From: Actinomycetota bacterium
GTDB lineage: Bacteria; Actinomycetota; Actinomycetes; Nanopelagicales; Nanopelagicaceae
Length of the DNA stretch: 64,000 nt
Assembly (NCBI GenBank): GCA_003569265.1
Contig: BGON01000001.1
Span: forward strand, 301,155-365,154
Direction of reading: 5' to 3'
How positions within the stretch are numbered: position 1 is the stretch's first letter; each line of letters begins with the position of its first letter. Position numbers and translations under genes: made by a program. The notes below the pieces were generated by a model. The model was not told the origin of the DNA. It saw only the letters and a program-made list of their open reading frames with translations, and made no database searches. Positions 47,217 to 55,311 of the stretch are shown one piece after another.

Positions 47217-47942
47217 TTATGAACGAAGGCGATGAAGTCCGCCGCGAACAAGGGCTGCGTGAAGACGAATTGAAAGAGAGGCAATCTCCTTTTGCACCTC
47301 TTGCGCACGGGCCTTTGAATCAGCGCCCTTCTGGCGAGTGAGCGGTGTGATTACCTGTTCAATTAAACCGATCTCACGATCTGCTGCTGATTTAAATGAG
47401 CGCAAGTGACGCGCTTCAATTCCAAAGCCAGCCATCTCTGTTACGGCCTTAGCAATTGCTAATGCATCCCCGTCATAGTGACGACCGCGAATAGTGATCA
47501 GGCCGTAGCCCTCTAATTCAACGAGTTGATCTTCTTTGAGCCCTGAGTTCTTTAATAGCTCATCTCGAGACAGACGCATCTCTGAGACTTCACCAAAGGT
47601 GCTCGGTGCCATCTCGCCATCAATAGTTGCTAGACCCAGAGTTGGACGCGGTGCTGGAACTGACCCAGTGGCCGCCGGAACAAGGCCACGATCAATTGCA
47701 TCTAAATTATCTTTAATGACTTTGAGAGGTAAGTACTGGTCGCGCTGTGCAAGGAGGACATAGCGCAGACGTTCTAGATCAGAGGTGGTGAATTTGCGAT
47801 AACCAGATGGTGTCCGCTGCGGCTCAATTAGACCTTCAGATTCAAGGAAGCGAATCTTAGAGATTGTTATATCTGCAAAATCTGGGCGAAGTCTGTTGAG
47901 TACTTCGCCAATACTTAGATACGCGCGAGCTGGAACTGCCAT
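47217..47942 (-). CDS. ftsR: MerR-type regulator FtsR
   Basis: A 241-residue MerR-like protein. The N-terminal helix-turn-helix region is YLSIGEVLNRLRPDFADITISKIRFLESEGLIEPQRTPSGYRKF. Position directly downstream of a GarA-type FHA gene and gcvH identifies it as the FtsR group, which in corynebacteria activates ftsZ transcription. AGGGGAG lies in the spacer before the ATG, supporting a leadered start. Function here is by family and synteny. Confidence 0.88.
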   Translation of the reverse strand: MAVPARAYLSIGEVLNRLRPDFADITISKIRFLESEGLIEPQRTPSGYRKFTTSDLERLRYVLLAQRDQYLPLKVIKDNLDAIDRGLVPAATGSVPAPRPTLGLATIDGEMAPSTFGEVSEMRLSRDELLKNSGLKEDQLVELEGYGLITIRGRHYDGDALAIAKAVTEMAGFGIEARHLRSFKSAADREIGLIEQVITPLTRQKGADSKARAQEVQKEIASLSIRLHAALVRGGLHRLRS

Positions 47943-47958
47943 TGTGAGTCTCCCCTAA

Positions 47959-48408
47959 TTATTTTCTGCCAGAGACAAATAGCAGATGGAACTTGCCAAT
48001 TTGAATCTGATCTCCGGAATGTAAAACGAGTTCTGTTACTGAAGAGTTGTTGACGTAAGTGCCATTCAATGAACCACTGTCTTTGAGAGAAAATCCTGAA
48101 GAGGTACTTTCAATCTTTGCGTGTGACCTGGAGACTGTTACATCATCTAAGAAAACATCACTGCCAGATGAGCGACCAATGCTTGCGCCTTGAGAGGTAA
48201 TCAAGAACCTAGAACCAAGATTGGATCCACGGTTAATAATCAACATCGCTTTTTCTGCTGACTGTGCGATTTCTTCAATAATGCTGCGATCTGCTGCTGG
48301 CACAGTGGCTAGAAACTCATCGAGAGCTCCAGCTGAGGAATCACTGGTTGTGCGCAAACCTAGGTGCAAAGTGCTGGTGAGTTCGCTGGGCCTTTGTTCT
48401 GCCTTCAC
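47959..48408 (-). CDS. garA: FHA domain protein, GarA/OdhI-like
   Basis: About 149 residues. The start is taken as GTG 48408 because GGAGG lies seven bases upstream; a longer frame exists. The C-terminal FHA domain reads GSRFLITSQGASIGRSSGSDVFLDDVTVSRSHAKIE and SLNGTYVNN. The N-terminal SELTSTLHL resembles the ETTS phospho-switch of GarA, though altered. GarA/OdhI binds and inhibits 2-oxoglutarate dehydrogenase and adjusts glutamate metabolism under Ser/Thr kinase control. The order gcvH-garA-ftsR is conserved. Confidence 0.88.
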   Translation of the reverse strand: MKAEQRPSELTSTLHLGLRTTSDSSAGALDEFLATVPAADRSIIEEIAQSAEKAMLIINRGSNLGSRFLITSQGASIGRSSGSDVFLDDVTVSRSHAKIESTSSGFSLKDSGSLNGTYVNNSSVTELVLHSGDQIQIGKFHLLFVSGRK

Positions 48409-48467
48409 TTGTCTCTCCTCCGTCACCGTCAACCTGAGGCTGACACTAAAGGGGTGAGAGGTTTTGG

Positions 48468-48842
48468 TCAAGCGGTAATGTGGCCGTATCCAGCAGCATC
48501 GAGGAGCTCGCTTGGCTCACCTGAGACCTCAACCTTGACCAACCAGCCGGCGCCATACGGATCGCTGTTGACTAGCTCTGGAGTTTGGGAAAGTGCGCCG
48601 TTAATTTCACTGACAACGCCACTAACGGCTGCGTAAATCTCAGATACTGACTTTGTGGATTCAATTTCACCACAGACTTTGCCCGAAGTGAGGGTTTCGC
48701 CAATTTTTGGTAGTTGAACATAGACGATGTCACCGAGTGCTTCTTGTGCAAAGTCAGTAATTCCCATTGTGTAGAGATTTCCAGTTGAACTTACCCACTC
48801 ATGCTCTTTTGTGTACTGCAAACCTTCAGGGATTAATGACAC
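48468..48842 (-). CDS. gcvH: Glycine cleavage system H protein
   Basis: A 124-residue lipoyl carrier shuttling the aminomethyl group between GcvP and GcvT. The lipoylated lysine is in GEIESTKSVSEIYAAVSG; KYTKEHEW-like EGLQYTKEHEWVS opens the protein. It starts at GTG 48842 with GAGGA five bases upstream, inside the end of the phosphatidyltransferase gene. Confidence 0.96.
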   Translation of the reverse strand: MSLIPEGLQYTKEHEWVSSTGNLYTMGITDFAQEALGDIVYVQLPKIGETLTSGKVCGEIESTKSVSEIYAAVSGVVSEINGALSQTPELVNSDPYGAGWLVKVEVSGEPSELLDAAGYGHITA

Positions 48843-49398
48843 GTGTTCCTCTTATCTGCGAAAAGCCTTCGCGCCCGTAACTCATACCTGTCGCAATGTA
48901 GAGGGCTATCCCCCAAATGGCAAAGCTCCAACCGAAAACAAAGGCGATAGTTCCGAGAGATGTATCACTTTTTGCTAAAAGTAAAAATGGGAAGGCATAC
49001 ATCAGGTTGAAAGTGGCAGCCTTGCCAAGATAGGTAACAGTAAAGGGTGCCAACCCTTTCGATTTCATCATCAGAGTTATCACACCTAGCAATAAGTCGC
49101 GGGCGATGAGTAAGATGATAATCCAAGCTGGAACGATGTCTCGAATCAAAAAGACAATCAGAATCGTCACAATGTATAGACGATCAATTGCTGGATCTGC
49201 TAACTCCCCAAAGCGAGAAGTTTGATTCCAGGCTCTAGCTAACTTGCCATCGAAGTAATCGGTGGCTCCCCCAATAGCTAAAACTGCGATCGCCCACCCA
49301 TCTGCCTCGACGGAAAGAGTCAAATAAACAAATAGTGGGATACCTAAAAATCGTAGAGAGGTTAATGCGTTGGGAATGGAAAGAAGCGATGAATTCAT
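48826..49398 (-). CDS. CDP-alcohol phosphatidyltransferase (PgsA-like)
   Basis: A 190-residue membrane enzyme with the family motif intact: DYFDGKLARAWNQTSRFGELADPAIDR (DGx2ARx8Gx3Dx3D). It probably transfers a phosphatidyl group from CDP-diacylglycerol to glycerol phosphate or another alcohol; the acceptor cannot be decided. About five hydrophobic segments. GGGAG precedes the ATG at 49398. It lies three bases after cmk-der and overlaps gcvH by 17 bases. Confidence 0.9.
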   Translation of the reverse strand: MNSSLLSIPNALTSLRFLGIPLFVYLTLSVEADGWAIAVLAIGGATDYFDGKLARAWNQTSRFGELADPAIDRLYIVTILIVFLIRDIVPAWIIILLIARDLLLGVITLMMKSKGLAPFTVTYLGKAATFNLMYAFPFLLLAKSDTSLGTIAFVFGWSFAIWGIALYIATGMSYGREGFSQIRGTRVINP

Positions 49399-49401
49399 TC
49401 T

Positions 49402-51357
49402 TTACTCCCGCTCTTTAACCCTGATTGCCACTTGCACTGGAGTGCCAGGAAATGAGAACTCCTCACGCAATCTGCGTTCAATAAAGCGACGGTATGAAGC
49501 CTCAATCCAGCCATTAGAAAAGACTACGAATTTAGGAGGCGCGATGCCAGCTTGGGTGGCGTAGTAGACCTTTGGTTGTTTGCCTCCGCGAACCGGAGGT
49601 GGAGTCGCTCCAATAAGGGCTCCCAAGAATGAGTTGAGCTTGGCCGTTGGTACACGCTTTTCCCAACTATCAAGGGCGGTACGAAGCGCCGGGGCCAAGC
49701 GATCTCGGTGCCATCCTGTCTTGGCAGCCACGTTGACACGTTGTGCCCACTCCACTTGGTCAAGATGTCTATCTATCTCTCGCTCTAACTGATCGCGGCG
49801 ATCCTCATCAACTAAATCCCACTTATTCATCACGATGACCATGGCTTTCCCCGCCTCTTCCACCATCGTGATTACGCGCAAGTCCTGCTCAGTGATTGGC
49901 TCTGATGCATCTAAAACAACGACTGCTACTTCGCAGCGCTCAAGCGCAGTCTGTGTTCGAAGAGATGCGTAGTAATCAGTGCCAGATGCCTGGTTAGCAC
50001 GTTTTTTTAATCCCGCAGTGTCGATAAATCTCCAGATCGATCCACCAAATTCAATCAACTCATCAACAGGATCTCTTGTGGTTCCCGCAACATCATCGAC
50101 GATAGATCTGTTCTCACCAGCTAAGGCATTGAGTAGTGATGACTTACCAACATTTGGTCGACCAATAAGTGCAACCTTGCGATAACCATCTTGTGTTTGT
50201 GCTCCCCCGACTTCAGGAAGTTCGGCGACAATGTGATCAAGTAAATCTCCAGAACCACGGCCATGCAACGCTGAAACAAAATATGGTTCACCTAATCCCA
50301 ACGACCACAGACCATGTGCTTCAGACTCTTCTCGTTCACCATCAACTTTATTACCGATCAAAATCAAAGGCTTCTTTGCTTTGCGCAGATGCTGAACTAA
50401 TATATCGTCTTCATCTAATGCACCAACTTGAGCGTCAACAACAAATGCCAAAACATCAGCTTCCTGCATTGCAATCTCAGCACCAGCACTTACTTGAACA
50501 GAGATGCCATCAGGTTTAGCTTCCCAACCACCTGTGTCCATAATGATGAATCGGCGTCCACCCCATTCACATTCGTATTGGATACGATCACGTGTAACAC
50601 CAGGTGTGTCTTCAACAATTGCTTCTCTACGTCCTAAGAAGCGGTTGATCAAAGTTGATTTACCCACGTTAGGTCGCCCCAATATTGCAACAATAGGTAA
50701 ACCTAGAAGTGAGCGTTGACGAAGTAGTTCCCAAATTCGCTCAACTGTTTCATCAAGATCTAGATTAGTTGAATCAACTTCCACAGCATCAAATGCCATG
50801 GCTAGAGGGGAAACTGTGCGAGTAGAGTCAATAGAATCGCGGTTTTCTAGTGAGGTTTTAACATCGAGGCTTTTATCATCTGTCTCATTTTCGCGACGAA
50901 GTGCACGAGCGTCTAAATCAGCGGTTAAATAGATCTTTAAGGCGGCATCTGGAACTACTACCGTTCCAATGTCACGTCCCTCCACAACAATCCCGCGAGG
51001 TGCTTGCGAGATTATTCTGCGTTGAATACCCAGAAGTTCTTCACGAATTTGTGGCATGGCACTGATACGACTCACATTCTCAGTGACTGATGTCCCACGG
51101 ATTGCGTGAGTAATTTGTGTGTCACCCGCAAATACATCTGGAGAATTTGGATCTGATACAAATCTTATCGGTGCACTCTTAAGCGCCTTAAGAATTTCTG
51201 CTGCTTCGATGCAATTGTTTTCTAACGCAATCCATGTAACTGCGCGATAGAGCGCACCAGTATCTAAATAATTCCAACCAGCACGAATTGCAATTGCTTT
51301 AGATGTGCTCGATTTTCCTGCGCCACTCGGGCCGTCTATTGCTACCACTATGCCCAT
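49402..51357 (-). CDS. cmk-der: Cytidylate kinase fused to GTPase Der
   Basis: A 651-residue fusion. Residues 1-~215 are (d)CMP kinase: P-loop [28 protein letters not shown] and [12 protein letters not shown]. The rest is Der/EngA, with two GTPase domains ([14 protein letters not shown] and [14 protein letters not shown], with NKVDGE and NKWDLVD) and a KH-like end. Der acts in 50S ribosome assembly. The same fusion is annotated in other actinobacteria, so it is not unique. A TAGGCT box six bases before the ATG suggests its own leaderless transcript. Confidence 0.96.
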   Translation of the reverse strand: MGIVVAIDGPSGAGKSSTSKAIAIRAGWNYLDTGALYRAVTWIALENNCIEAAEILKALKSAPIRFVSDPNSPDVFAGDTQITHAIRGTSVTENVSRISAMPQIREELLGIQRRIISQAPRGIVVEGRDIGTVVVPDAALKIYLTADLDARALRRENETDDKSLDVKTSLENRDSIDSTRTVSPLAMAFDAVEVDSTNLDLDETVERIWELLRQRSLLGLPIVAILGRPNVGKSTLINRFLGRREAIVEDTPGVTRDRIQYECEWGGRRFIIMDTGGWEAKPDGISVQVSAGAEIAMQEADVLAFVVDAQVGALDEDDILVQHLRKAKKPLILIGNKVDGEREESEAHGLWSLGLGEPYFVSALHGRGSGDLLDHIVAELPEVGGAQTQDGYRKVALIGRPNVGKSSLLNALAGENRSIVDDVAGTTRDPVDELIEFGGSIWRFIDTAGLKKRANQASGTDYYASLRTQTALERCEVAVVVLDASEPITEQDLRVITMVEEAGKAMVIVMNKWDLVDEDRRDQLEREIDRHLDQVEWAQRVNVAAKTGWHRDRLAPALRTALDSWEKRVPTAKLNSFLGALIGATPPPVRGGKQPKVYYATQAGIAPPKFVVFSNGWIEASYRRFIERRLREEFSFPGTPVQVAIRVKERE

Positions 51358-51363
51358 ATGATG

Positions 51364-51369
51364 AGCCTA
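51364..51369 (-). promoter_or_regulatory. Predicted leaderless -10 box (TAGGCT) for cmk-der
   Basis: Minus-strand TAGGCT, then CATCAT, then the ATG ending at 51357, within the 15-base gap after tyrA. Confidence 0.5.
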
Positions 51370-51372
51370 CTT

Positions 51373-52428
51373 CTATTTACGGATCGGATGAACGTTCCAT
51401 CCGATTGATGAGAGATGATTTGATAATTTAACGGCATCATCTGCAGAAAGTGCCAATGTGATTAAGGCATTGAGTTGTCCTGGTGAGTGTTCAATTACTA
51501 AATCTTCAACGTTTACTAACATTGCGGCGCACTCATTAAAGATTGCTCCTAATTGACCGGGTTTGTCGTCAATAACGATAGGAACATATGTGTATTCACG
51601 CGCTTTTCCGCCATGTTTACCTGGAATGAGATTTCTTCCATCATTTCCTTTACGCATGATTGCAGCAATCTTTTCTTGATCATCAACCGCATCAATCATT
51701 GCGCCGATCTCATTGTGCAATTTCGTCAGTAATCCTTTGATTTCGTGGGAATTCGAATTAATGATCTCTTTCCATAAATTCTCATCCGATGCAGCAATGC
51801 GCGTGGTGTCGCGAAGACCAGCTCCGGCTAAATCCAGCCATTCTGGGGCAACGCCATGAAGTGAACCCGCCAAAAGAGTTGCCGTGATTTGAGGTAGGTG
51901 TGAAACCCGTGCCACGGCTGCGTCATGTGAAGCCGCATCTAATTCAACGCAGGTGGCTCCAAGGAGTTCGATTAACGACTTAACTTTTGATATTGACTCA
52001 GGATCGCTTTGAGAATCCGGTGTGATGATCCAGCTTCTAGAGAGAAACAGGTCGGCTCGAGCAGACTCTGCTCCCCCGACTTCTCGCCCAGCCATTGGGT
52101 GAGTCCCGACGAATTGCCTCAAAGGTAGAGCAGATGCCTTAACCTTTTGTAAAGGTTCTACTTTTACACTACAAACATCCATAAACGTCGAGTTAGGGTT
52201 TAGGCGATACTGCTCATTTATGACCTGGGATAGGGCTCTAAGAGGAGTTGCCAGAATAATTAACTCTGGATCAGATAAAGAGGTCGACCCCGTCAAATCC
52301 TTTGCTAGGCCCTGATTTCGACTATCCACATCGACCATCTCAACAGGGACATTTCTGGCTGCTAGCGCCAAACCAATTGAGGTACCAATCAGGCCAGCCC
52401 CCACAATTCGAACTGAGCGCACCATCAC
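51373..52428 (-). CDS. tyrA: Prephenate dehydrogenase with C-terminal ACT domain
   Basis: A 351-residue enzyme converting prephenate to 4-hydroxyphenylpyruvate for tyrosine. The NAD-binding IVGAGLIGTSIGLALAARN is at the N-terminus and GTHPMAGREVGG carries the conserved catalytic His. The last ~75 residues form an ACT domain (VPIVIDDKPGQLGAIFNECA), implying feedback control by an amino acid. It overlaps aroH by four bases, so both tyrosine-branch enzymes are co-translated. Confidence 0.95.
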   Translation of the reverse strand: MMVRSVRIVGAGLIGTSIGLALAARNVPVEMVDVDSRNQGLAKDLTGSTSLSDPELIILATPLRALSQVINEQYRLNPNSTFMDVCSVKVEPLQKVKASALPLRQFVGTHPMAGREVGGAESARADLFLSRSWIITPDSQSDPESISKVKSLIELLGATCVELDAASHDAAVARVSHLPQITATLLAGSLHGVAPEWLDLAGAGLRDTTRIAASDENLWKEIINSNSHEIKGLLTKLHNEIGAMIDAVDDQEKIAAIMRKGNDGRNLIPGKHGGKAREYTYVPIVIDDKPGQLGAIFNECAAMLVNVEDLVIEHSPGQLNALITLALSADDAVKLSNHLSSIGWNVHPIRK

Positions 52429-52787
52429 TGAGCTATATCTCGACGCAGGGCTACTGCCCCGTGTAAATAGATATGAGCGATCTCTTTATGGCTCTTTGCG
52501 CTCTCTACATGCAGCATTGTGCGAATAACCATCGCTAAGGCCCCTGGAACATCAACCTCGACTGAGCCAATAAGTGGCACTGAGGCAAAGCCAATTTCAC
52601 GACACGCAGCTGCCGGGAAGGCTGCCGTTAAATCTGGAGTCGATGTGAAAAAGACGGAAATGACATCGCTAGGCGTCAGTGAATTGGCATCCAAAATCGC
52701 CTGAATCAGTTCCTTAACCCCAGTGGTGATGGCTTCTGGGGTATTAGCGCTCACTTGAGTGGCGCCACGTATAGCTCTGATCGACAT
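52425..52787 (-). CDS. aroH: Chorismate mutase, AroH class
   Basis: A ~120-residue monofunctional chorismate mutase of the trimeric AroH fold, forming prephenate for TyrA. The start MSIRAIRGATQVSANTPEAI at 52787 matches the family; a frame extending 45 codons upstream does not. A TACCCT box exactly six bases before this ATG supports it. Catalytic residues are expected in RAIRGAT and in the RTMLH region. It follows the long 270-base spacer after rluB. Confidence 0.94.
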   Translation of the reverse strand: MSIRAIRGATQVSANTPEAITTGVKELIQAILDANSLTPSDVISVFFTSTPDLTAAFPAAACREIGFASVPLIGSVEVDVPGALAMVIRTMLHVESAKSHKEIAHIYLHGAVALRRDIAQ

Positions 52788-52793
52788 GGGATA

Positions 52794-52799
52794 AGGGTA
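52794..52799 (-). promoter_or_regulatory. Predicted leaderless -10 box (TACCCT) for aroH
   Basis: Minus-strand TACCCT, then TATCCC, then the aroH ATG ending at 52787. It decides the start codon and would make aroH-tyrA a unit whose upstream region contains the TTATCGAT repeats. Confidence 0.5.
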
Positions 52800-52854
52800 C
52801 CTTTCTCGGTCACTTTTTCGCTCGATTTTGAATGCTTCTAAGATAGTAAAAGTA

Positions 52855-53045
52855 TTTATCGATAAAACCTTTTTACGATATTTCTCCCACTTGGCCTGCT
52901 GATCTACTCCCTCGCAACTCAAATTATTGTTATCGATTTGTCGCTACTTAGGAGCACTCTTGGCCTACTAAATATCGACATATTGCTATTCGTCTGAAGG
53001 ATTATCGATAAACTGATATAACGGTATTTGATAGATTATCGATTT
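52855..53045. repeat. Cluster of TTATCGATAA-like palindromic sites in the aroH-rluB spacer
   Basis: The largest gene-free gap of the window (52788-53057, 270 bases) is AT-rich and contains repeated ATCGA cores: TTTATCGATAAA (52855-52866, perfect palindrome), TTATCGATTT (52930-52939), ATATCGA (52972-52978), TTATCGATAA (53002-53011, perfect palindrome) and TTATCGATTT (53036-53045). AGGCCAAG also occurs twice on the minus strand, in TAGTAGGCCAAGAG and CAGCAGGCCAAGTG. The arrangement looks like a multi-site operator or nucleoid-binding region upstream of aroH-tyrA. I recognise no known regulator consensus and no RNA gene. Confidence 0.6.
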
Positions 53046-53057
53046 AGCGTAAAGACG

Positions 53058-53771
53058 TTAAAGTTTTAAAACGTTACGTAGATTTGTTAACTCCCCCTCA
53101 TTGAGGTTTCGCCAGCGCCCCTCTGGGGTGTCTCCCAAGGAGATCGGACCGAAGTGAGTTCGGATCAGTCGAAGGACCTCAACATCAACTGCCTCCATGA
53201 GTCGGCGAATAATGTGATAGCGACCCTCATGAATAGAGACTTCGAGCCAGGTTGGAGAGAGCTCTTTATAGGTCAAAACTCGGCCCATTCCATCCTCTAA
53301 TTCGATGCCTTTGAGCAGAATTTTATCGATTCCGGTGGGCAGCTTTCCCTCGTGTTCGATGATGTAGGTCTTTTCCAAGCCAAAAGATGGGTGTGTCGCG
53401 CGGAAAGTGAGATCCCCATCATTGGTCAAAAGGATCAATCCCTCGGAGTCTTTATCCAACCGTCCGACGTGGAAAAGCCGCTCTTTTCTAAGGTCGATGA
53501 AATCACTCAGTGATGGTCTGCCATCTGGGTCATACATGGTTGACAAAACACCTTTAGGTTTATGAAGTACTAAATAAGACTTAGACAAAGAGCGTGTTAT
53601 TGTCTCACCATCTACCATGACTTGAACTAATTCAGGGTCAAATTTGGAGCCCATTTCACGAATCGTGAGGCCATCGACCGAAACTCGGCCAGATTCAATG
53701 AGCTCATCTGCACCACGGCGGCTTGTGATACCCGCATCCGCAATTATCTTATTAAGGCGCATCTGCCCCAT
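53058..53771 (-). CDS. rluB: Pseudouridine synthase (RluB/RsuA family)
   Basis: A 237-residue enzyme: N-terminal S4 RNA-binding domain (MRLNKIIADAGITSRRGADELIESGRVSVDG region) and a pseudouridine synthase core with the catalytic Asp in FHVGRLDKDSEGLILLTNDG. It likely modifies 23S rRNA. GGGAGG lies six bases before the ATG at 53771. The order scpA-scpB-rluB is standard in Gram-positives. Confidence 0.94.
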   Translation of the reverse strand: MGQMRLNKIIADAGITSRRGADELIESGRVSVDGLTIREMGSKFDPELVQVMVDGETITRSLSKSYLVLHKPKGVLSTMYDPDGRPSLSDFIDLRKERLFHVGRLDKDSEGLILLTNDGDLTFRATHPSFGLEKTYIIEHEGKLPTGIDKILLKGIELEDGMGRVLTYKELSPTWLEVSIHEGRYHIIRRLMEAVDVEVLRLIRTHFGPISLGDTPEGRWRNLNEGELTNLRNVLKL

Positions 53772-53813
53772 GGCTATCCTCCCGACAGTCAGGGGTCAAG
53801 GATAGCGCGAATG

Positions 53814-54365
53814 CTAGTCAGTTAGCGAATCAAGGATTTCATCTAGGCCATCCAGGTTAGGAAGGTATGGGGCCAAGGCTGGCAGATCTTCGAGGGAGTT
53901 AAGTCCTAAACGCTCGAGAAAATAGCTAGTCGTCTTGTAGAGGATCGCTCCACTCTCATGTTCAATCCCCGACTCCTCCACCAAACCTCGAGTCACCAAG
54001 GTTTTCATAACAGCCTCGACATTAACCCCGCGAATAGCTGAAACACGGGCCCGAGAGACTGGTTGACGATAAGCAATAACAGAGAGAGTCTCAAGGGCCG
54101 CTTGGGTTAAACGAGATTGTTGGCCATCTAGAACGAATTTTTCAACGGCTAGGTTGTAGTCAGGGTTGCTATAAAAGCGCCACCCCCCGTTGATTTTACG
54201 AAGGGAGAAACCTCGATCATCATAGGTGGTGACCAGGTGGGCCAGAGCGGCTTCAACCTCATCAACGCTCTTCTCTAGAACCTGGGCCAAAATGATCTCT
54301 GAAACAGGCTCGTCTACGACCATCAGGATCGCTTCGATAGAACGCTCAACTTCTACATTAGACAT
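53814..54365 (-). CDS. scpB: Segregation and condensation protein B
   Basis: About 183 residues with two winged-helix domains. Conserved core: LTQAALETLSVIAYRQPVSRARVSAIRGVN, the strongest ScpB signature, followed by VMKTLVTRGLVEE. The ATG at 54365 is chosen because it overlaps the scpA stop by eight bases with AGAAGG upstream. ScpB binds ScpA in the SMC condensin complex. Confidence 0.95.
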   Translation of the reverse strand: MSNVEVERSIEAILMVVDEPVSEIILAQVLEKSVDEVEAALAHLVTTYDDRGFSLRKINGGWRFYSNPDYNLAVEKFVLDGQQSRLTQAALETLSVIAYRQPVSRARVSAIRGVNVEAVMKTLVTRGLVEESGIEHESGAILYKTTSYFLERLGLNSLEDLPALAPYLPNLDGLDEILDSLTD

Positions 54366-55230
54366 TCGTGCTACCTTCTGTTGATTCGTCATCCTCTAAA
54401 ACCACGGGTATATCAAACTCATCAGTGACTTCTACTTCCCCAGATGCTGAACCGGTCCAGGAGATCTGAAGCTCTCCCAAGGCAATCACCTGGTCAAAGC
54501 GTAAAACCCCCTGGCGATAGAGATCGAGCAGGGCAAGGAATCGAGCCACAACCACCAAAACGTTGTCAGTATCTGATACTAAATTTCTAAAACTCATCGA
54601 CTTAGATCTGCGCAAAGCCTCAATCACAACTCGAGACTCTTCGGCCACACTGACCATTTGCTGATAGAGATGCTCCGTGCTCACGATCGGTGAAACTTTA
54701 GGAGTCAGGACGCGTTCGGCGATGGCGGCAAAGCGTTGTGGCCCCACTCCGATGAGTACTTCGGGAAGCAGAGCGCTAAGCGTTGGATCCAGAGCGACAA
54801 CTCGTGGAAAGAACTTATCGGCCATGGTGATGCGCTCGCTAAAGGTTGCGGCAATCTCCTTGAAAGCTCGGTACTGAAGGAGGCGGGCGAAGAGGATGTC
54901 GCGGGCTTCTAGCAGGGCGAGATCTTCCTCATCATCTACCTCACCAGTTGGCAATAGCCGTGCCGCTTTCAAATCTAACAAGGTTGCAGCCACAACTAGG
55001 AATTCAGTTGCCTGATCTAAGCGCCAACCCTCTCCTGAGGCCTCCAAGGCCCTAATAAAGGCTATGAATTCATCGGTTACCAAGCTCAAAGAGATCTCAG
55101 TGATATCCATCTTGTGACGAGAGATAAGTTGGAGAAGCAGGTCAAAAGGACCATCGAAGTTATTGAGGTGGACGGAGAACGCGCCTGCTACGGCGTTCAC
55201 ATCCTTTGATTCCTCCAGTGATAAATCCAT
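54358..55230 (-). CDS. scpA: Segregation and condensation protein A
   Basis: A 290-residue kleisin linking the SMC heads. The N-terminal NFDGPFDLLLQLISRHKMDITEISLSLVTDEFIAFI is diagnostic, and a C-terminal winged helix (VLVVVARFLALLDLYRQGVLRFDQ) follows. TAGGGT six bases before the ATG suggests a leaderless message. It is divergent from parA with 81 bases between, linking chromosome condensation and partition genes. Confidence 0.95.
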   Translation of the reverse strand: MDLSLEESKDVNAVAGAFSVHLNNFDGPFDLLLQLISRHKMDITEISLSLVTDEFIAFIRALEASGEGWRLDQATEFLVVAATLLDLKAARLLPTGEVDDEEDLALLEARDILFARLLQYRAFKEIAATFSERITMADKFFPRVVALDPTLSALLPEVLIGVGPQRFAAIAERVLTPKVSPIVSTEHLYQQMVSVAEESRVVIEALRRSKSMSFRNLVSDTDNVLVVVARFLALLDLYRQGVLRFDQVIALGELQISWTGSASGEVEVTDEFDIPVVLEDDESTEGSTNV

Positions 55231-55236
55231 GGCGCC

Positions 55237-55242
55237 ACCCTA
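55237..55242 (-). promoter_or_regulatory. Predicted leaderless -10 box (TAGGGT) for scpA
   Basis: Minus-strand TAGGGT, then GGCGCC, then the ATG ending at 55230. Confidence 0.5.
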
Positions 55243-55311
55243 CTTCACAGTTGCTCCAGTTCTAGGTAGCGCGTAGGCTCGCGCTCAATTCACTGAAAAG
55301 AGGTTTGACGC

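Noticed and set aside
52788..52922. Longer chorismate mutase frame starting at 52922
   Set aside because: The extra 45 residues do not resemble the family, and a TACCCT box six bases before ATG 52787 supports the shorter start.
52788..53057. TTATCGATAA cluster read as a replication origin with DnaA boxes
   Set aside because: The sites do not match TTATCCACA-type DnaA boxes, and neither dnaA nor dnaN is present; the surrounding genes are not origin genes.
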